From NCBI GenBank assembly GCA_963766175.1, contig CAVXZE010000017.1, positions 1 through 64,000 of the forward strand: 64,000 nt of DNA. Direction: 5' to 3'. This stretch comes from CAVXZE01 sp963766175. Its GTDB lineage: Bacteria > Myxococcota_A > UBA9160 > UBA6930. Of the stretch, positions 1 through 8,289 are shown in pieces. A program made the position numbers and the translations under genes. Under the pieces are notes generated by a model that had not been told where the DNA came from, ran no database searches, and was given only the letters and a program-made list of their open reading frames with translations. How positions within the stretch are numbered: position 1 is the stretch's first letter; each line of letters opens with the position of its first letter.

Positions 1-1336
1 GCTCCCAGAAATCGCGATCGAGAGCATCACCACGAACCACATTTCGGCCCACCGCACGATGGCGGGCAGCAGTCTCCTCATTACGATCGACGCCGACAAC
101 CACCGGACCTCTCCGGATGACGAGTTCGTCGTACGATCCGGCGCCCACCCGACCCATACCGAAGACGAGCACACGGGCCTGACCGCAGTCGATCACTGCG
201 TCCTCGTCGATCGTCAGGCGTCGCTCGAACCGATGGAGCCAATCCGACCAGCGGTCGTAGAACCGATACCGCACTGAATTGGCGACTGAGGCGACGACGA
301 ACGACCCAGAAACGGCCACGGCGATTGTCGACACCCAAGCCTGGTCGATCAGGCCGGCCGACAGGGCGGCGGCACCCACGATCAACCCGAACTCGCTGTA
401 GGTGGAGAGCGTCAGAGAGCCGTGAACCGCAGTGCGAGCTCGCAGTCGGAAGCGTGTGAAGAGCCAGAAGAATCCGAAACTGCGCGCCGGCACCAGAAGC
501 AGAGCAAAGAGGCCGATCACCCATGCTGCGGCAGGCGGCGTCCCTTCCAAGCCGATCGAGAGGAAGAACCCCACCAAGAGGATGTCCTTGAACGACAGCA
601 GACGGTCCGACATCTCGCCCGCTCTCGGTTGTTGCGAGAGCATGAGGCCGGCAACCAGTGCCCCGAGGTCCGGCTTCAGTCCGACCAGTTCGAATGAGCC
701 GGCGCCAACCCCGATGGCCAACGTGAGCCCGAAGAGGAGCAGGATCTCGCCATGACCGCTCCGGTCGAGGAACCATGCGACGACTGGACGTAGAAGGAAG
801 AAACCCGGGATCACCGCAATGGCCCACACGGATGGCACCTCACCTCCGGCTGCCACAAGGAATCCGACGGCGAAGATGTCCTGCAGGATCAGCACCCCGA
901 TCGCTACGCGGCCGGCGAGTGAGGCCGCTTCGTTGGTCTCCTCGAGCGCCTTGACGGCGAACACGGTGCTCGAGAAGGACAGCGCAAACCCGATGGTCGC
1001 TGCCGTCTGCAGATCGAGATCACTGGCCAGCGGTACTCCGAGGGCACCGAGGCCCAATACCGCTCCCCCCATGATGGCGGTGGCAGCCACCGCAAACACG
1101 GTGGCGGTTCCCCACACCTGTGGTTGACCCAGGGTGCCGAGCTTGAGCTTCAGCCCGATGCCGAACAGGAGCAGGAGCACGCCGAGATCGGCGATGGTCT
1201 CGAGTGCATCGCTCGACTCGTAGCCCAAGGCATGTAGAACGAAGCCTGCGACGAGGTAGCCGACCAAAGGGGGGAGCCCCACCGCCCTGGCGGCGAACCC
1301 GATCACGAACGCGGCGATGAGGAGCGCTATCTCCAT
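1..1336 (-). CDS. Kef-type K+/H+ antiporter with RCK domain (partial, runs off left edge)
   Basis: The frame is open for 445 codons from an ATG at 1336 to the window edge, so the C-terminus is missing. The first ~345 residues are a chain of hydrophobic helices typical of the CPA2 cation:proton antiporter family. They include LPPLVGYLVAGFVL (about 21-34), the helix FALSFSSTVFAVK (about 117-129) and the Q152-D153 pair in ILQDIFAV, the ion-site acidic position of this family. From about residue 387 a Rossmann nucleotide-binding RCK/TrkA-N domain begins, with the GxGxxG loop GMGRVG. The expected role is K+ (or Na+) efflux coupled to proton entry in the inner membrane, gated by a nucleotide. Family assignment is strong; ion specificity is not shown. 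Confidence 0.88.
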   Translation of the reverse strand, partial: MEIALLIAAFVIGFAARAVGLPPLVGYLVAGFVLHALGYESSDALETIADLGVLLLLFGIGLKLKLGTLGQPQVWGTATVFAVAATAIMGGAVLGLGALGVPLASDLDLQTAATIGFALSFSSTVFAVKALEETNEAASLAGRVAIGVLILQDIFAVGFLVAAGGEVPSVWAIAVIPGFFLLRPVVAWFLDRSGHGEILLLFGLTLAIGVGAGSFELVGLKPDLGALVAGLMLSQQPRAGEMSDRLLSFKDILLVGFFLSIGLEGTPPAAAWVIGLFALLLVPARSFGFFWLFTRFRLRARTAVHGSLTLSTYSEFGLIVGAAALSAGLIDQAWVSTIAVAVSGSFVVASVANSVRYRFYDRWSDWLHRFERRLTIDEDAVIDCGQARVLVFGMGRVGAGSYDELVIRRGPVVVGVDRNEETAARHRAVGRNVVRGDALDRDFWE

Positions 1337-1441
1337 GGTCGGGATTATGACCCGAGCCGAGGACGAGCGCTGGATCGACGGCGAGGAACACCGGCCCGGG
1401 GCAAGAACTTCTCGTAGCCTTGCGGCGTGGAGGTGTCAGGC

Positions 1442-1499
1442 ATGGTCAAGAAGACGTACGAGAGCGAGCAGATCGCGGTCCAATGGGACTCGAGCCGGT
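1442..1499 (+). pseudogene. N-terminal fragment resembling a divergent 4Fe-4S protein (Fer4_19 type)
   Basis: A strong Shine-Dalgarno GGAGG at about 1428 precedes an ATG at 1442. The reading begins MVKKTYESEQIAVQWDSSR, which resembles the start of small divergent 4Fe-4S mono-cluster proteins. In those proteins the next residue is the first cluster cysteine. Here the similarity stops exactly at that point, the Cys is replaced by Phe, and the frame runs into the antisense of the vapC gene. I read this as a gene cut by a recombination junction at about 1500. The similarity is short, so the family call is tentative. Confidence 0.4.
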
Positions 1500-1515
1500 T
1501 CGAAGCACTGGCCCG

Positions 1516-1920
1516 CTACGGCGTCCAGCGCTCCAGCGGCTCGTGTTCGGCGATCCGCGCGAAGTCCGCGTCGGTGGTGAGCAGGCGAAGCTCGTAGCGA
1601 ATGCAGAGCTGGGCAAGGACCGCGTCGATGGTGCCGATCTGAACGCCCCGCCGGCGCGCGCGGTTGCGAATCTGCGCGGCCTCGAAGTGGTCGTGGCGAT
1701 CGGGTGTCAGGAAGGGCAGGGCGCCGAAGCGTGCCACGATCGCCTGCTGGTCCCGGGGACCGTGGAATCCCTGAAGGAGCTCCTGATAGACGAGGCCAGT
1801 GGTGGTGACCAGCTCGCCTTCGGCGAGCGCTCGCTCCAGCGCGCCGACCTCCGGCACATCGGCTGGCCGGTCGCGGCGCAGCGCCAGCGACCAGACGCTC
1901 GTATCGACGAAGAGGCTCAA
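1516..1920 (-). CDS. vapC: PIN-domain ribonuclease toxin VapC (module 1)
   Basis: A 134-residue PIN-domain protein, the usual VapC size. The conserved acidic residues of the metal-dependent RNase site are visible: D6 in LFVDTSVW, E in VYQELLQG, D in GTIDAVLAQ and D in LLTTDADF. I chose the TTG at 1920 because it overlaps the antitoxin stop (TTGA) and places the first beta-strand directly at the N-terminus; a longer in-frame start at 1962 would add a non-conserved leader inside vapB. The toxin is expected to cleave RNA (tRNA or rRNA in studied VapCs) when antitoxin is lost. It is translationally coupled to vapB just upstream. Confidence 0.87.
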   Translation of the reverse strand: MSLFVDTSVWSLALRRDRPADVPEVGALERALAEGELVTTTGLVYQELLQGFHGPRDQQAIVARFGALPFLTPDRHDHFEAAQIRNRARRRGVQIGTIDAVLAQLCIRYELRLLTTDADFARIAEHEPLERWTP

Positions 1921-2117
1921 TCCCGGGAGCGCTCGCGCTTGTAGTCGTAGCCCGGATCCCACTCGAGCTTGCCGAAGAGCTCGAGGATCTGGCGCTGCTC
2001 CCTCCGCGCGATGAACTCCTGGAGCGCCGCCATCACGGCAGCCTTCTTGGTGGGGGCGCCGCTCAGCGCCAGGGCGCGCTCGACGAGATCCGGATCGAGA
2101 TCGAGGTTGCTCGCCAT
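1917..2117 (-). CDS. vapB: VapB-type antitoxin (module 1)
   Basis: A 66-residue protein starting MASNLDLDPDLVERAL. It has the compact N-terminal DNA-binding pattern of VapB family 2 antitoxins (TKKAAVMAALQEFIARRE) and an acidic/aromatic tail (FGKLEWDPGYDYKRERSRD) that would wrap the toxin. The stop overlaps the TTG start of vapC. An upstream in-frame ATG at 2135 is possible but would swallow the palindrome at the start codon. The predicted role is to neutralise VapC and repress the operon with it. Confidence 0.82.
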   Translation of the reverse strand: MASNLDLDPDLVERALALSGAPTKKAAVMAALQEFIARREQRQILELFGKLEWDPGYDYKRERSRD

Positions 2118-2134
2118 GTGTGAGAGGCTACACA
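2117..2134 (-). promoter_or_regulatory. Inverted repeat at vapBC-1 start (candidate operator)
   Basis: TGTGT and ACACA form a 5-bp perfect inverted repeat with an 8-nt spacer touching the vapB start codon. VapBC complexes usually bind such palindromes to autorepress. The position fits, but the arms are short. Confidence 0.4.
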
Positions 2135-2249
2135 ATGAACCCTTCCGCCGCCCAACCGGGCAGCTCCTCTCGGCCTCGGGATACAGCGGGATACAACCTT
2201 CAGTCCTCCGAATCCCAGCGTTTCCGAGGGGTTACGGCCGGAGGTTGTC

Positions 2250-2278
2250 GGTTCGAGTCCCGTCCGCCCCGCCATAAG
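2250..2278 (+). repeat. tRNA 3'-end-like direct repeat, left copy (candidate att remnant)
   Basis: This 29-bp stretch has the form of a tRNA T-loop plus acceptor end: GGTTCGAGTCCC, then GTCCGCCCC, then GCCA. It recurs identically at 8217-8245. No matching 5' half (GGGGCGG) lies upstream and the T-stem pairs poorly here, so it is a remnant and not a functional tRNA. Integrative elements commonly use and duplicate tRNA 3' ends, so this is a plausible attachment-site scar at the left side of the accessory segment. Confidence 0.6.
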
Positions 2279-2365
2279 CTACTGAAATCATTCAGCTTTT
2301 CCGGTTTTCGCGGAACCCGCGCGCCTCGTGTCAAGTACGCGATTTTCCTAGCGTTTTCAGGCGCG

Positions 2366-2386
2366 TGAGCACACCATGAGCACGGG
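2366..2386 (+). repeat. 21-bp direct repeat, left copy
   Basis: A 21-bp stretch beginning TGAGCACACCATGAGC is identical to one at 8144-8164. It contains a short internal repeat of TGAGCAC. Left and right copies sit close to the two tRNA-like repeats, so the pair marks the same segment. Confidence 0.6.
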
Positions 2387-2389
2387 ACA

Positions 2390-2406
2390 TGACAGCTATG
2401 CTGTCA
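2390..2406 (+). promoter_or_regulatory. Palindrome upstream of vapBC-2 (candidate operator)
   Basis: TGACAG-CTATG-CTGTCA is a perfect 6-bp inverted repeat with a 5-nt spacer, ending 19 bp before the vapB start at 2426. Spacing and symmetry fit an autorepression operator for a toxin-antitoxin operon. Confidence 0.5.
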
Positions 2407-2425
2407 CCGTGCTATTCAGGAGTCC

Positions 2426-2698
2426 ATGGCGAACGACGCCCGCATGACCGTACGCCTCGATACCGCCACGCGGCGGAAGGTCGAACGCCTCGCCGCGCGC
2501 GAAGGGATCTCCCTGAACGAGGCCCTGAAGCGGCTCCTCCAGCGCGCACCGGACGAGGGTGAGCGCCCCGCGCGGCGACGGCGCTACCGGCTCAGGCCAC
2601 GCAAGGTGGGATTCGGTTTCGACATCACCCGGGCGCGAAGTCTCGCCGGGGAGATGAGCGACGAGCAGGCACTCCGGAAGCTGAAGGGCCGTCGTTGA
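2426..2698 (+). CDS. vapB: Ribbon-helix-helix-type antitoxin (VapB, module 2)
   Basis: A 90-residue basic protein. Its N-terminus reads as a ribbon-helix-helix DNA-binding domain: beta-strand MTVRLD, then helices around TRRKVERLAAREG and ISLNEALKRLLQ. The C-terminal half (about 45-90) is rich in Arg and carries the toxin-binding segment. The stop overlaps the TTG start of the PIN-domain toxin. A perfect palindrome lies just upstream. It should act as antitoxin and operon repressor. Confidence 0.8.
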   Translation: MANDARMTVRLDTATRRKVERLAAREGISLNEALKRLLQRAPDEGERPARRRRYRLRPRKVGFGFDITRARSLAGEMSDEQALRKLKGRR

Positions 2699-3126
2699 AG
2701 ATCGCCGACGTCCAGATCCTCTTCTATGCGATCGACCCCACCTCCGACCTGCACGAGCCCGCGGCACGCTGGCTCGAAGACGCGATCAACGACCGCGAAC
2801 CGTTGGGTCTCACCTGGTCCACGATCCACCAGTTCCTGCGGCTCGGGACCAACCCGGCCTTCCCTGGCTGCATGACCGATGACGAGGCGATGGGATGGGT
2901 GGAGGAGTGGATCGAGGCAGGGGTCGAACTGATCGGTGACGCGGACCTGCCCTGGAACCTCTTCGTCGAATTCGTCGAGGTGTCGCGGCGATCATTGCGC
3001 AACACGATCGACGATGCGTACCTCGCGGCGCTCGCCGTCTCGCGCGGGGCCACCCTGGCATCCTTCGACCAGGATTTCGAGCTCTTCGCCCGCCACGGGC
3101 TGCGCTGGGAAAAGCCCGGAAGCTGA
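2695..3126 (+). CDS. vapC: PIN-domain toxin VapC (module 2)
   Basis: A 143-residue PIN protein starting at TTG 2695, overlapping the antitoxin stop as TTGA. PIN features are D5 in MKIADVQILFYAID, TIHQFLRLGTNPAF (a motif of the mycobacterial-type PIN subfamily), D in NTIDDAYLAALA and D in LASFDQDFELF. The glutamate usual in the second motif is not obvious in that subfamily pattern. The expected activity is Mg2+-dependent RNA cleavage. Together with the preceding gene it forms a complete type II module just inside the left repeats. Confidence 0.85.
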   Translation: MKIADVQILFYAIDPTSDLHEPAARWLEDAINDREPLGLTWSTIHQFLRLGTNPAFPGCMTDDEAMGWVEEWIEAGVELIGDADLPWNLFVEFVEVSRRSLRNTIDDAYLAALAVSRGATLASFDQDFELFARHGLRWEKPGS

Positions 3127-3434
3127 TCCGGCGAGGCACCGCTGTCGTGGAGCGATGGACGATCCGATCGACGCAGCGGCCGTGGCCATCGGGCTCTGGA
3201 AGATCTGGTCCCACGGCTGAAGCACGACGTTGCTCGTGACGATGAGCGAGCGCCGCTCGTAGCGCTGGCCGAATCAGTGTGAACAACACCTTCGCATCGT
3301 CGCGCGGGTAGCCGACAGGGGCTCGTCGGGCGCGGCCTCCGGGCGAAACGCGCGAATCAGAGGCTTCGGACGGGCTCTGATCACCGACAGGAGCCGCGAG
3401 CCCGCTGGACGCTAGAATCTGCGGCCACATCCCC
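3127..3434. other. Intergenic stretch, no gene recognised
   Basis: About 308 bp between vapC-2 and the SNF2 gene. No frame resembles a known protein, and no convincing terminator or promoter was seen. The upstream signals of the helicase gene presumably lie here. Confidence 0.4.
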
Positions 3435-6130
3435 GTGAACCTCGAACTGATCCTCACGCCCGCCGGCCATCTCCTCCTCCGTGAAGCAGCGGCGGAGATC
3501 GCGGGAGATCTGGATCGGTGGACGAAGAAGGTGGTCAAGGCCTTCGCCTCCTCGGAAGAGGCGGGGCTCTTCGCTCTTGCCGCCACGAAGCCGGAGACAC
3601 CTCTGTCTCCATCCCTCGCTTTCTGGCGTGATCTCGGCTGCCGATACCTCGACGGACGCTGTCGCACCCCGAGGGGGGCGGACTTTGAGCCCTTGGACCC
3701 GCCGCCCACCTCGGAGTGGGCTGACACGCTGGCCGGGGCTCCGCCGATGCAGGGCGGAGAATACCTGAACGCGTTCCTGCTGGAGAGGGCCTGGCGAAAC
3801 CTGGATGCCTGGGTGCGGGAGGAAGTTGCCGGATCCGGGGACGATCTCTCGAGGTGGCTGAAGAAGAACGCCCCGATGTGGCATCAGGTCGGTCGGGTCT
3901 GCTTTCACCTGGCCGAGAACGCGCGTGACCCGGACTATCCCTTTGCCTTCCTGGCCACCTACGCCCCTCGCCTGTCCCGCGCGGGCCGCGTGCAGTACCA
4001 GCCGCTGAGCAAGGCCCTCGAGGAGCATGCCGGCAACCGCAACAAGAAGGCGCTGATCGAGCTCCTGTCGCCGGTCCACCTGGCCTCGCAGACCAGCGCT
4101 GTTGTCAAGGAGCTGGTCGATTCGGGTGATCTGTTCCATCCGCTTGCCTGGACACCCGACGATGCGTACCGGTTCCTCCAGGAAGTGCCCGTACTCGAGG
4201 AAAGCGGGGTTCTGGTCCGCCTTCCGGACTGGTGGCGCAAACGCCCCAAGCCCCGTGTGAACGTCACCATCGGCGACAAGGAGAAGAGTCGATTCGGTGC
4301 GGATACGATGCTCGACTTCAACGTCGAGCTGGCTCTGGGCGACCAGAAGCTGACCGAACGGGAGTGGCGTGAGCTGCTGGCCGGCGAGGACGGTCTGGTT
4401 CGCCTCAAGGGCCAGTGGGTCGAGGTGGATCGGGAGCAAATCGGCGAGGCGCTGGATCACTGGAAGCGAGTGGAAGCCGAGGCCGGCGACGGGATCTCGT
4501 TCGTGGAGGGAATGCGGCTCCTGGCGGGAGCAACGGCCGATCTCGGGGTGGAGAGCGACTCGGGAGATGAAACGCGCAGCTGGTCTCTGGTTTCCGCAGG
4601 CAGAGGACTTTCGAAGATCCTCGCCGACCTTCGCGACCCTGCGCATCTCGCGGCAGCCAAGCCGGGACGAGCCTTGCACGGAACCCTGAGGCCCTACCAG
4701 GAGAGCGGACTCAACTGGCTCTTGCTGCTGACCCGGTTGGGTCTGGGAGCGTGCCTGGCGGACGACATGGGACTCGGGAAGACCATCCAGGTCATCTCGC
4801 TGTTGCTGGTTTCCAAGAAGCAGGCCGGTTCTCCGAGGAAGCCGTCACTGCTGGTGCTCCCCGCATCGCTGCTGGCGAACTGGAAGGCGGAGCTGGATCG
4901 ATTCGCGCCGTCGCTCACCACTCGCTTCGTGCATCCGTCGGAGACCGATGCCGCGGAGCTCGCGGCCATGGCCGAGGATCCAGGCCGGTCCTTCGCGAAT
5001 ACCGACCTGGTGCTGACCACCTACGGCATGGTCCTGCGCAAGCAGTGGCTGCAGGAGGTCGCCTGGCGGTTGGTGGTCCTGGATGAGGCTCAAGCGATCA
5101 AGAACCCGGGGGCGAGACAGACTCGAGCGGTCAAGAAGCTGAAGGGCGATGCGAGGATCGCGCTCACCGGAACGCCGGTGGAGAACCGCCTCTCTGATCT
5201 CTGGTCGCTCTTCGACTTCCTGTGCCCGGGTCTGCTCGGCTCCGCCGCCCGGTTCAAGCAGTTCACCAAGGCCCTCGCCCAACGCGACCACGACCGGTAC
5301 GCGCCGTTGCGCAACCTCGTGGCCCCTTACATCCTCCGCCGCCTCAAGACCGACAAGAGCGTCATCGCCGATCTGCCCGACAAGACCGAGATGAAGGTCT
5401 TCTGCGGGCTGGCGAAGAACCAGGCCGTTCTCTACCGACGCTCGGTGCGGGAGCTGGCCTCCGCGTTGGTGCAGACGGACGGCACGAAGCGGCGCGGCCT
5501 GGTGCTGGCGTACCTCATGCGCTTCAAGCAAATCTGCAACCACCCGAGCAACTTCCTCGGCGACGACCAGTACGCCCCGGCCGACAGCGGCAAGTTCGAG
5601 CGGCTCGGCAGCATCTGCGAGGAGATCGCGTCGAGGCAGGAGAAAGTCGCTGGTCTTCACGCAGTTCAAGGAGATGACCGAGCCACTCGCGGCTTTCCTG
5701 GCCGATGTGTTCGGCCGCGAGGGGCTCATCCTCCACGGCGGCGTCGGCGGTGAAGAAGCGCAAGGCGATGATCGACACCTTCCAGCGGGAGGACGGGCCG
5801 CCGTACTTCGTGCTGTCCCTCAAGGCCGGCGGCACCGGTCTGAACCTCACTGAAGGCTCGCACGTGATCCACTTCGACCGGTGGTGGAACCCGGCCGTGG
5901 AAAACCAGGCCACCGACCGGGCCTTTCGCATCGGTCAGAAGCGAAACGTTCTGGTACACAAGTTCATCTGCCGCGGAACGGTCGAGGAGAAGATCGATGA
6001 CTTGATCGAGGAGAAGACCGCCCTGGCCGGAGACCTCCTCGAGGGCGGCGCCACGGCCGTCCTGACCGAGATGGGAGACGAGGAGCTGATCCAGCTCGTA
6101 TCATTGGACGTCGACAGGTCCATGATCTAG
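3435..6130 (+). pseudogene. SNF2-family helicase with DUF3670 N-region, two +1 frameshifts
   Basis: From GTG 3435 the frame encodes an N-terminal DUF3670-like region (to about residue 430) and then the SNF2 ATPase. Visible motifs are Walker A DDMGLGKT (K449), the DEAQ box (D550) and LTGTPVENRLSDLWSLFDFL. At about 5648 an extra base moves the coding frame (LVFTQFKEMTEPLAAFL continues in the next frame). At about 5748 a second extra base moves it again. The remainder (AGGTGLNL, WWNPAVENQATDRAFRIGQ) ends at 6130. All helicase motifs are present once both shifts are corrected. The protein would be an ATP-driven double-stranded-DNA translocase. It is followed 10 bp later by a SWIM protein, its common genomic partner. 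It is either a recent pseudogene or affected by sequence error. Confidence 0.85.
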
Positions 6131-6140
6131 GAGACCTTTG

Positions 6141-7187
6141 ATGGCTCGCTACGGAAATCGATGGCGAACCTACGTCCCTGTGGCGACTCGACGCGCTCAG
6201 GCTCAGCGGAAGATGGACAAGCTGAGCAAGGCGGGCCTGGACATCCAGCCGATCGTGATCGAGGGCCGAACCATCGCTCGGACGTTCTGGGGCAAGGCCT
6301 GGTGCACCCACCTGGAGAGCTTCAGTGACTACTCCAACCGCCTACCTCGCGGGAGGACCTACGTTCGCAATGGTTCGGTCTGCCATCTCGAGATCGAGAG
6401 GGGTGCGATTCAGGCCATCGTGAGCGGTTCGCAGCTCTACAACGTGACCGTGACGATCGAGGGACTTCCAGCCAAGAAGTGGAACACCGTCAAGAGAAAG
6501 TGCTCCGGCAGCATCGGATCCCTGCTGGAACTGCTCCAGGGGAAGCTGTCGGAAAGCGTCATGGAGGTGGTCACCGATCGGGGCAAGGGGCTCTTCCCGC
6601 GTCCGGCGGAGATCTCCCTGGATTGCGACTGCCCCGACTGGGCTGTCATGTGCAAGCACGTTGCCGCGGTACTGTACGGCGTCGGAGCGCGACTCGACGA
6701 GAAACCGGAGTTGCTCTTCCTGCTGCGCGGCGTAGACCACGAGGAATTGATCAGGACCGAGGTGGGGGTCGTGGCCGCCACCCGAAGGAAGGGACGCGGG
6801 GGCAGGCGCCTCGCCGCCGGTGACATCTCGGACGTATTCGGCATCGAGATGGCGACCGAACCCGAAACCCGGTCCCGCCGGCGCAAGAAGACGACTCGCA
6901 AGAAAGCCAAGAAAACCGTGAGCCGAGCGAAATCCGGATCGAAGCGCAAGGGTGGAAGCGCCACAGCCAGCCGCGCTGTCACGGGCAAGGCCGTGGCCAA
7001 CCTCCGCAAGAAGCTTGGCATGTCGAAAACTCAGTTCGCCCGCCTCCTGGGCCTGAGCGTCGGCACTGTCGGCAACTGGGAGAGGACCAGGGGAAGGTTG
7101 AATCTCCAGGCGAGGACTCTCTCGGCCTGGAACGGTGTGGAGCGACTGACGCAGAAGGCCGCCTGGAAACGGCTGGAGAGACAATAG
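6141..7187 (+). CDS. SWIM zinc-finger protein with C-terminal XRE-type HTH
   Basis: A 348-residue protein starting at ATG 6141, 10 bp after the helicase stop. The SWIM motif is CDC at 162-164 and CKH at 171-173 (CxCxnCxH), preceded by a conserved N-terminal region with TFWGKAWCTHLE (48-59). Residues 245-282 are a very basic Lys/Arg linker. Residues 283-330 form a helix-turn-helix (KLGMSKTQFARLLGLSVGTV then NWERTRG) of the XRE class. SWIM proteins of this size usually lie beside SNF2 helicases and probably bind DNA or the helicase. The extra HTH suggests sequence-specific DNA contact. The job is unproven; repair or defence are both possible. Confidence 0.85.
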   Translation: MARYGNRWRTYVPVATRRAQAQRKMDKLSKAGLDIQPIVIEGRTIARTFWGKAWCTHLESFSDYSNRLPRGRTYVRNGSVCHLEIERGAIQAIVSGSQLYNVTVTIEGLPAKKWNTVKRKCSGSIGSLLELLQGKLSESVMEVVTDRGKGLFPRPAEISLDCDCPDWAVMCKHVAAVLYGVGARLDEKPELLFLLRGVDHEELIRTEVGVVAATRRKGRGGRRLAAGDISDVFGIEMATEPETRSRRRKKTTRKKAKKTVSRAKSGSKRKGGSATASRAVTGKAVANLRKKLGMSKTQFARLLGLSVGTVGNWERTRGRLNLQARTLSAWNGVERLTQKAAWKRLERQ

Positions 7188-7498
7188 ACCCAGTACGGAG
7201 TCGTACGTTCTGCCGCCATTTTCTGGCGGTTCGGTTGCCCGTCCTGAAAACTCATGCCTGCGCGGCTGTGGCCTTGGGCCCACGTCGCGCCGAGCGAGTT
7301 CCGGCGCCGACTCGGTCCGGTCACCGGCTGAGCCCGTCGGCAGGGCGGGGCCGTCGCAGTCCTCACAGGTGCGGCGCTCGATCGTCCCGCTCCCTCGCTG
7401 GTGATCTGGATCAATCGCCTGCCTCTCCGACAGCCGGCTCCGGGTCGCCACGACACTAAGCCATTGACTTACTATGCCAATGGCGTACCTTCTCATCC
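7188..7498. other. Intergenic stretch with promoter-like region before the BrnT module
   Basis: About 310 bp with no recognisable gene. The final 40 bp contain the inverted repeat annotated separately and a -35-like TTGACT. The rest shows no recognised feature. Confidence 0.4.
7461..7483 (+). promoter_or_regulatory. Inverted repeat/promoter of the BrnT-HTH module
   Basis: CCATTG and CAATGG form a perfect 6-bp inverted repeat with an 11-nt spacer, 15 bp before the BrnT start. A TTGACT (-35-like) lies inside the left arm. This layout fits repression of the toxin-antitoxin promoter by the HTH antitoxin. Confidence 0.45.
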
Positions 7499-7790
7499 GT
7501 GCGGATCGAGTGGGACGATGCGAAAGACCTGCTCAATCAGGAGAAACACGGCGTCTCCTTCGCTAGAGGCCCGAAGTCTCTTCGAATCAGAGGTCGACTA
7601 TCTGGAGATCTTCGACAGCGAGCACTCCGACTTCGAAGATCGCTTCATCGCGATCGGTCCCATCGAACGCGGGCTCGTCGTCATCGTCTACACGGAGCGA
7701 GAGGAAGACATCATTCGAATCATCGGCGCCCGTTGGGCCAACAACCGCGAGCAGTCTCTGTACCGCTCGTACATGGATCAGAATCGATGA
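7499..7790 (+). pseudogene. brnT: BrnT-type toxin, frameshifted
   Basis: The N-terminus (from GTG 7499: MRIEWDDAKDLLNQEKHGVSF) and the C-terminus (EARSLFESEVDYLEIFDSEH, then RFIAIGPIERGLVVIVYTER, then IRIIGARWANNRE) match the BrnT ribonuclease toxin fold of about 90-100 residues. They lie in different frames. One extra A at about 7563 (GCT-A-GAG) accounts for the shift. The catalytic-region pattern RIIGAR...RE is intact. The stop overlaps the ATG of the HTH gene (ATGA). With the insertion real, the toxin would be dead. Confidence 0.75.
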
Positions 7791-8078
7791 CGGACATCCC
7801 CGAACTGACCGACGAACAACTGAAGACGAGCCATTCCCGCCCGCTTGCGAAGGCGGCTGATGCAGGGACGTTTCGAGTCCGGACGGGATATCGCTGCGCT
7901 GCGTGGCTTCGTAGGCCTCACGCAGGCCGAGTTCGCGCGGGCGATCGGAATCAGCGTCCATACGCTGCGCAACTGGGAGCAGGGACGAAGGCAGCCGGAG
8001 GGACCGGCGATCGCATTGCTCCGAATCGCCGCACGTCATCCAAGGATCATTCGCGAGAACCTGGAGTCCGCGGCGTAG
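7787..8078 (+). pseudogene. HTH antitoxin partner of BrnT, frameshifted near its start
   Basis: The ATG at 7787 starts MTDIPELTDEQLKT and the body continues one frame over as AIPARLRRRLMQGRFESG, then VGLTQAEFARAIGISVHTLR and NWEQGRRQPEGPAIALL. This is the typical sequence of XRE-type antitoxins that pair with BrnT-like toxins. One extra A at about 7835 (ACG-A-GCC) explains the break. An internal ATG at 7845 or 7860 could still give a 77- or 72-residue protein that retains the whole HTH, so DNA binding may survive. Confidence 0.72.
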
Positions 8079-8143
8079 CCTCTACATCGAAAGGGGAGGC
8101 TCGAGGCGGCGCGGCCTGATCCGCCGCCCCTCGCCCAACCCCA

Positions 8144-8164
8144 TGAGCACACCATGAGCACGGG
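8144..8164 (+). repeat. 21-bp direct repeat, right copy
   Basis: Identical to 2366-2386. It lies between the antitoxin gene and the right tRNA-like repeat, supporting a shared origin of both segment ends. Confidence 0.6.
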
Positions 8165-8216
8165 GTCGGCATCAGAAACCCCTACGATTCCGAGGGCTTA
8201 TCGCTCGGACTCCCCG

Positions 8217-8245
8217 GGTTCGAGTCCCGTCCGCCCCGCCATAAG
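8217..8245 (+). repeat. tRNA 3'-end-like direct repeat, right copy
   Basis: Identical to 2250-2278 over 29 bp and ending in an encoded CCA. The T-stem here pairs better (CCGGG against CCCGT, four of five pairs). There is still no acceptor 5' half upstream, so no complete tRNA is present. Direct translation of such sites gives the well-known spurious DGTRTR-type peptides. Confidence 0.6.
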
Positions 8246-8289
8246 TATCTGAATTCACAAGGTAATTCACGTTCTGGTGGTGCTTGGTT

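Noticed and set aside
81..827. Open 248-codon minus-strand frame near the left edge
   Set aside because: It is out of frame with the Kef antiporter, whose frame is open from 1336 to the edge and encodes clear family motifs. The other frame is Arg/Ser-rich noise.
2063..2275. Minus-strand peptide starting MAGRTGLEPTTSGR
   Set aside because: It is translation of the tRNA-like 3' end, a well-known false gene type.
2196..2275. Complete tRNA gene at the left repeat
   Set aside because: No acceptor 5' half (GGGGCGG) upstream and the T-stem mispairs; only the 3' end exists.
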